Of a stretch of DNA of 64,000 bases, positions 62,360 to 64,000 are shown in pieces. Each line of letters begins with the position of its first letter. Within the stretch, counting starts at the first letter, position 1. The position numbers and the translations under genes are program-made. Under the pieces are notes generated by a model. The model made no database searches. It was not told where the DNA came from and was given only the letters and a program-made list of their open reading frames with translations. This DNA comes from Halomonas sp. Y3 (GTDB lineage Bacteria; Pseudomonadota; Gammaproteobacteria; Pseudomonadales; Halomonadaceae): the NCBI RefSeq assembly GCF_024137965.1, contig NZ_CP099975.1, forward strand, positions 1,612,001 to 1,676,000, read 5' to 3'.

Positions 62360-63379
62360 TTACCGCCCGCCGAGCTCAAGCTCCCCACCGAAGAGGCCAT
62401 CCACTTCCGGTTCGACGGGAGTGGGCGCCTCGTCTGCCGTGTGCAGCAGCGAGACGATCAGGCCGTCGGGCTGCTCGATCAGGGTTCGCAGGCGGGCGTA
62501 GTCTACCGGCGGCTGCTCGTCGCCGAAGGCGCGGGCCACCACCTCCACGGCGTTGAGCAGCGGCTCGAAGCTCGCCTCGTTCTCCTCCAGGGGCGGGAAG
62601 GACTGGGCGTAGAGTACGCCGTCGTCGGACCAGCCGGCCTTGAAGGGCTGGTCGATGATATTGACCCGGGTGCCGCTGGGCACGCGCTCGTAGAGGGACT
62701 CGATATCCTCCGGGAACATGCGGATGCAGCCGCGGCTGACGCGCATGCCGACGCCGTCCGGACGGTTGGTGCCGTGGATCAGGTAGCTGGGAATGCCGAG
62801 CAGGATGGCGTGGCGACCCAGGGGGTTGTCCGGGCCGGGGGGCACCACGGCGGGGGGCGGCTCGCCCCGGGCGGCGGCCTCGGCACGCATGGAGCGGGGC
62901 GGCGACCAGTGGGGGTCCTTCACCTTGACGGTGGTGCGGGTCACCCCCACCGGGGTGGAGAAGCCGTCGCGGCCCACGCTGATCGGGTAGCTCTCCACCA
63001 TGCCGGGAGCAGAGTAGTAGTAGAGCCGCATCTCGGAGAGGTTGATCACGATCCCCTCGCGTTCGGCGTCGGGCAGGATATGCCGGTTGGGGATCGTCAC
63101 CTCGGTGCCCGCGAAGGGGGCCCAGATGCTGACCTCCGGGTTGGCCATGCGGATCTCTTCATAGCCCACGTTATGGGTGCGGGCGAGGTCGACCAGGGTA
63201 TCCCCCTCCTGGACGGTGACCGTATAGCTCTCGCCGATCACGCTGCCCGTCTCGGGAAGCGGGAAGTGGCCGCGGGGCCACTCCCGCTCCTCGGCCAGGG
63301 CGCCGGAGGCGAGCAGGGCGGAGAGCCCCAGGGTGAGGGCGCAGCGGATGGTACGGCTGGCCAGTGTCGTGGTATTCAT
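62360..63379 (-). CDS. L,D-transpeptidase with LysM-like domain (ErfK/YbiS family)
   Basis: 339 residues. A signal peptide (cut near ALA) precedes a LysM-like domain (YTVTVQEGDTLVDLARTHNV) and a YkuD domain with the complete active site: His in LIHGTNRPDG and Cys in VSRGCIRMF. This layout is that of ErfK/YbiS/YcfS, which attach Lpp to murein in E. coli. An acidic tail of about 100 residues follows. The ATG at 63379 starts the signal peptide; a TATACT box lies upstream near 63497-63502. Confidence 0.9.
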   Translation of the reverse strand: MNTTTLASRTIRCALTLGLSALLASGALAEEREWPRGHFPLPETGSVIGESYTVTVQEGDTLVDLARTHNVGYEEIRMANPEVSIWAPFAGTEVTIPNRHILPDAEREGIVINLSEMRLYYYSAPGMVESYPISVGRDGFSTPVGVTRTTVKVKDPHWSPPRSMRAEAAARGEPPPAVVPPGPDNPLGRHAILLGIPSYLIHGTNRPDGVGMRVSRGCIRMFPEDIESLYERVPSGTRVNIIDQPFKAGWSDDGVLYAQSFPPLEENEASFEPLLNAVEVVARAFGDEQPPVDYARLRTLIEQPDGLIVSLLHTADEAPTPVEPEVDGLFGGELELGGR

Positions 63380-63548
63380 CAACGTCGTTCTTCTCTGCAG
63401 GCCGTCGACGGGGTCGACGTCAACCATCACGAAGGGGGCCCGGCGCTCCCTGCCTGGCTCCGCTGAATATCGGGTGCGACGAAACGTCTTGCCGACAGTA
63501 TAGATTGCCCTGAGACGCGGCGGTTCGCCACTCTTTTGGAGACGGCGC

Positions 63549-64000
63549 TCAGGCCGCCTGGGCCTTGCGGTTGAGGGTCTCCAGCAGCTGCTCCACGGCC
63601 TGGAAGCGTGCCTCCTCCTGCGCCATGGCCGCCTGGAAGCGCAGGGTATCGGCACCATCCAGGCGGTAGCGCTCCGGGGAGGTCTGGATCAGCGTCACCA
63701 GGGTCAGCGGGTCGACTCGGGTCTCGCCGCCGAAGATCACCCGGCCGCGTTCGGGGCCCGCCTCCAGCCGGGTGATGCCCAGCCGCTCGGCGCGCTGGCG
63801 CAGCTTCGTCTGGCGCAGCAGGGTCTTCACCGGTGCCGGCAGCAGCCCGAAGCGGTCGATCATCTCCACCTGCAGCTCCTTGAGCTCCCCCTCGTCGGCG
63901 GCGCTGGCGATGCGCTTGTACATCACCAGGCGCTGCTGGACGTCGGGGAGGTAGTCGCCCGGGATCAGCGCCGGCAGGTTGAGGCTGACCTCAACGCCCT
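63549..64000 (-). CDS. mfd: Transcription-repair coupling factor Mfd, C-terminal part
   Basis: The frame is open to the right edge of the window, so only about the last 150 residues are present. LNLPALIPGDYLPDVQQRL and YKRIASAADEGELKELQVEM match the D7 region of Mfd, which masks the UvrA-binding surface until RNA polymerase is engaged. The rest of the gene lies beyond 64000. Mfd removes stalled polymerase and recruits UvrA. Confidence 0.93.
   Translation of the reverse strand, partial: GVEVSLNLPALIPGDYLPDVQQRLVMYKRIASAADEGELKELQVEMIDRFGLLPAPVKTLLRQTKLRQRAERLGITRLEAGPERGRVIFGGETRVDPLTLVTLIQTSPERYRLDGADTLRFQAAMAQEEARFQAVEQLLETLNRKAQAA

Noticed and set aside
63549..63926. A stand-alone 125-residue protein at the right edge
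   Set aside because: The reading frame continues to the window edge with Mfd sequence, so it is the 3' end of a longer gene.
1..64000. tRNA, rRNA, CRISPR, prophage or insertion sequence
   Set aside because: I saw no cloverleaf, no regularly spaced repeat array, no transposase or integrase, and no phage structural gene in the window.

Overview
The window is one continuous, gene-dense, high-GC stretch of chromosome from a gammaproteobacterium, most likely a member of the Halomonadaceae (Halomonas and relatives). The reasons are the gene order accB-accC-prmA-dusB-fis-purH, the cell-wall block proA-nadD-rsfS-rlmH-mrdA-rodA-mltB-rlpA-dacA-ybeD-lipB, an OprI/Lpp-type alanine-zipper lipoprotein, a pyrophosphate-type phosphofructokinase, and PHA-related proteins. 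I see no rRNA, tRNA, CRISPR array, insertion sequence, phage or plasmid gene. Nearly all genes are housekeeping, so the interest lies in degenerate paralogues, fusions and structured intergenic DNA.

Layout. 1-2.5 kb: folX, a small membrane protein and a succinate-semialdehyde dehydrogenase, all on +. 2.45-2.8 kb: a 346-base convergent gap holding a perfect-palindrome terminator flanked by two related, oppositely oriented, foldable elements. 2.8-10.9 kb (minus strand): purH, fis, dusB, prmA, accC, accB and dsbD. 11.1-16.2 kb: a DUF2333 protein, inorganic pyrophosphatase, a phosphatase/kinase-like protein that seems to have lost key catalytic residues in both domains, and the PPi-dependent phosphofructokinase. 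16.2-18.7 kb: a 452-base gap with a palindromic repeat element, then mpl and ubiX. 18.7-21.9 kb (minus): a DedA-PAP2 fusion and two membrane proteins with degenerate GGDEF-like ends. 22-32.4 kb: the proA to lipB block, with many ATGA/GTGA overlaps. 32.5-38.5 kb: lipA, a LysR regulator divergent from a shrunken biotin-carboxylase-like protein, and a DUF3141 protein with a PHA-synthase-like cysteine box. 38.7-48.6 kb: topA, a DUF6586-type gene and an RND efflux operon whose TolC component carries an extra periplasmic domain. 48.6-51.3 kb: a two-gene unit behind an FNR/Anr-like box, and ybiT. 51.4-58.6 kb: a CopD-like protein, a DUF2231 protein and a caa3-type cytochrome oxidase cluster (coxB with cytochrome c tail, fused coxA-coxC, a small membrane protein, a CcoI-type copper ATPase). 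58.6-61 kb: a divergent phosphoketolase-like enzyme. 61.1-63.4 kb: an Lpp-type lipoprotein between two L,D-transpeptidase genes. 63.5 kb to the end: the C-terminus of mfd.

How the genes fit together. One block supports envelope growth: lipid precursors (accBC), murein recycling (mpl), the elongation machinery (mrdA-rodA), murein trimming (mltB, rlpA, dacA) and lipoprotein-murein linkage (Lpp with L,D-transpeptidases). A second theme is respiration and copper: caa3 oxidase, copper ATPase, CopD-like protein, DsbD, and the FNR-like box. A third is PPi and acetyl-CoA metabolism: Ppa, PPi-PFK, acetyl-CoA carboxylase subunits, a degenerate carboxylase paralogue, and the PHA-synthase-like DUF3141 protein with a PhaR-like palindrome at its promoter. 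Functional statements rest on motifs read by eye. No database search or folding program was run.
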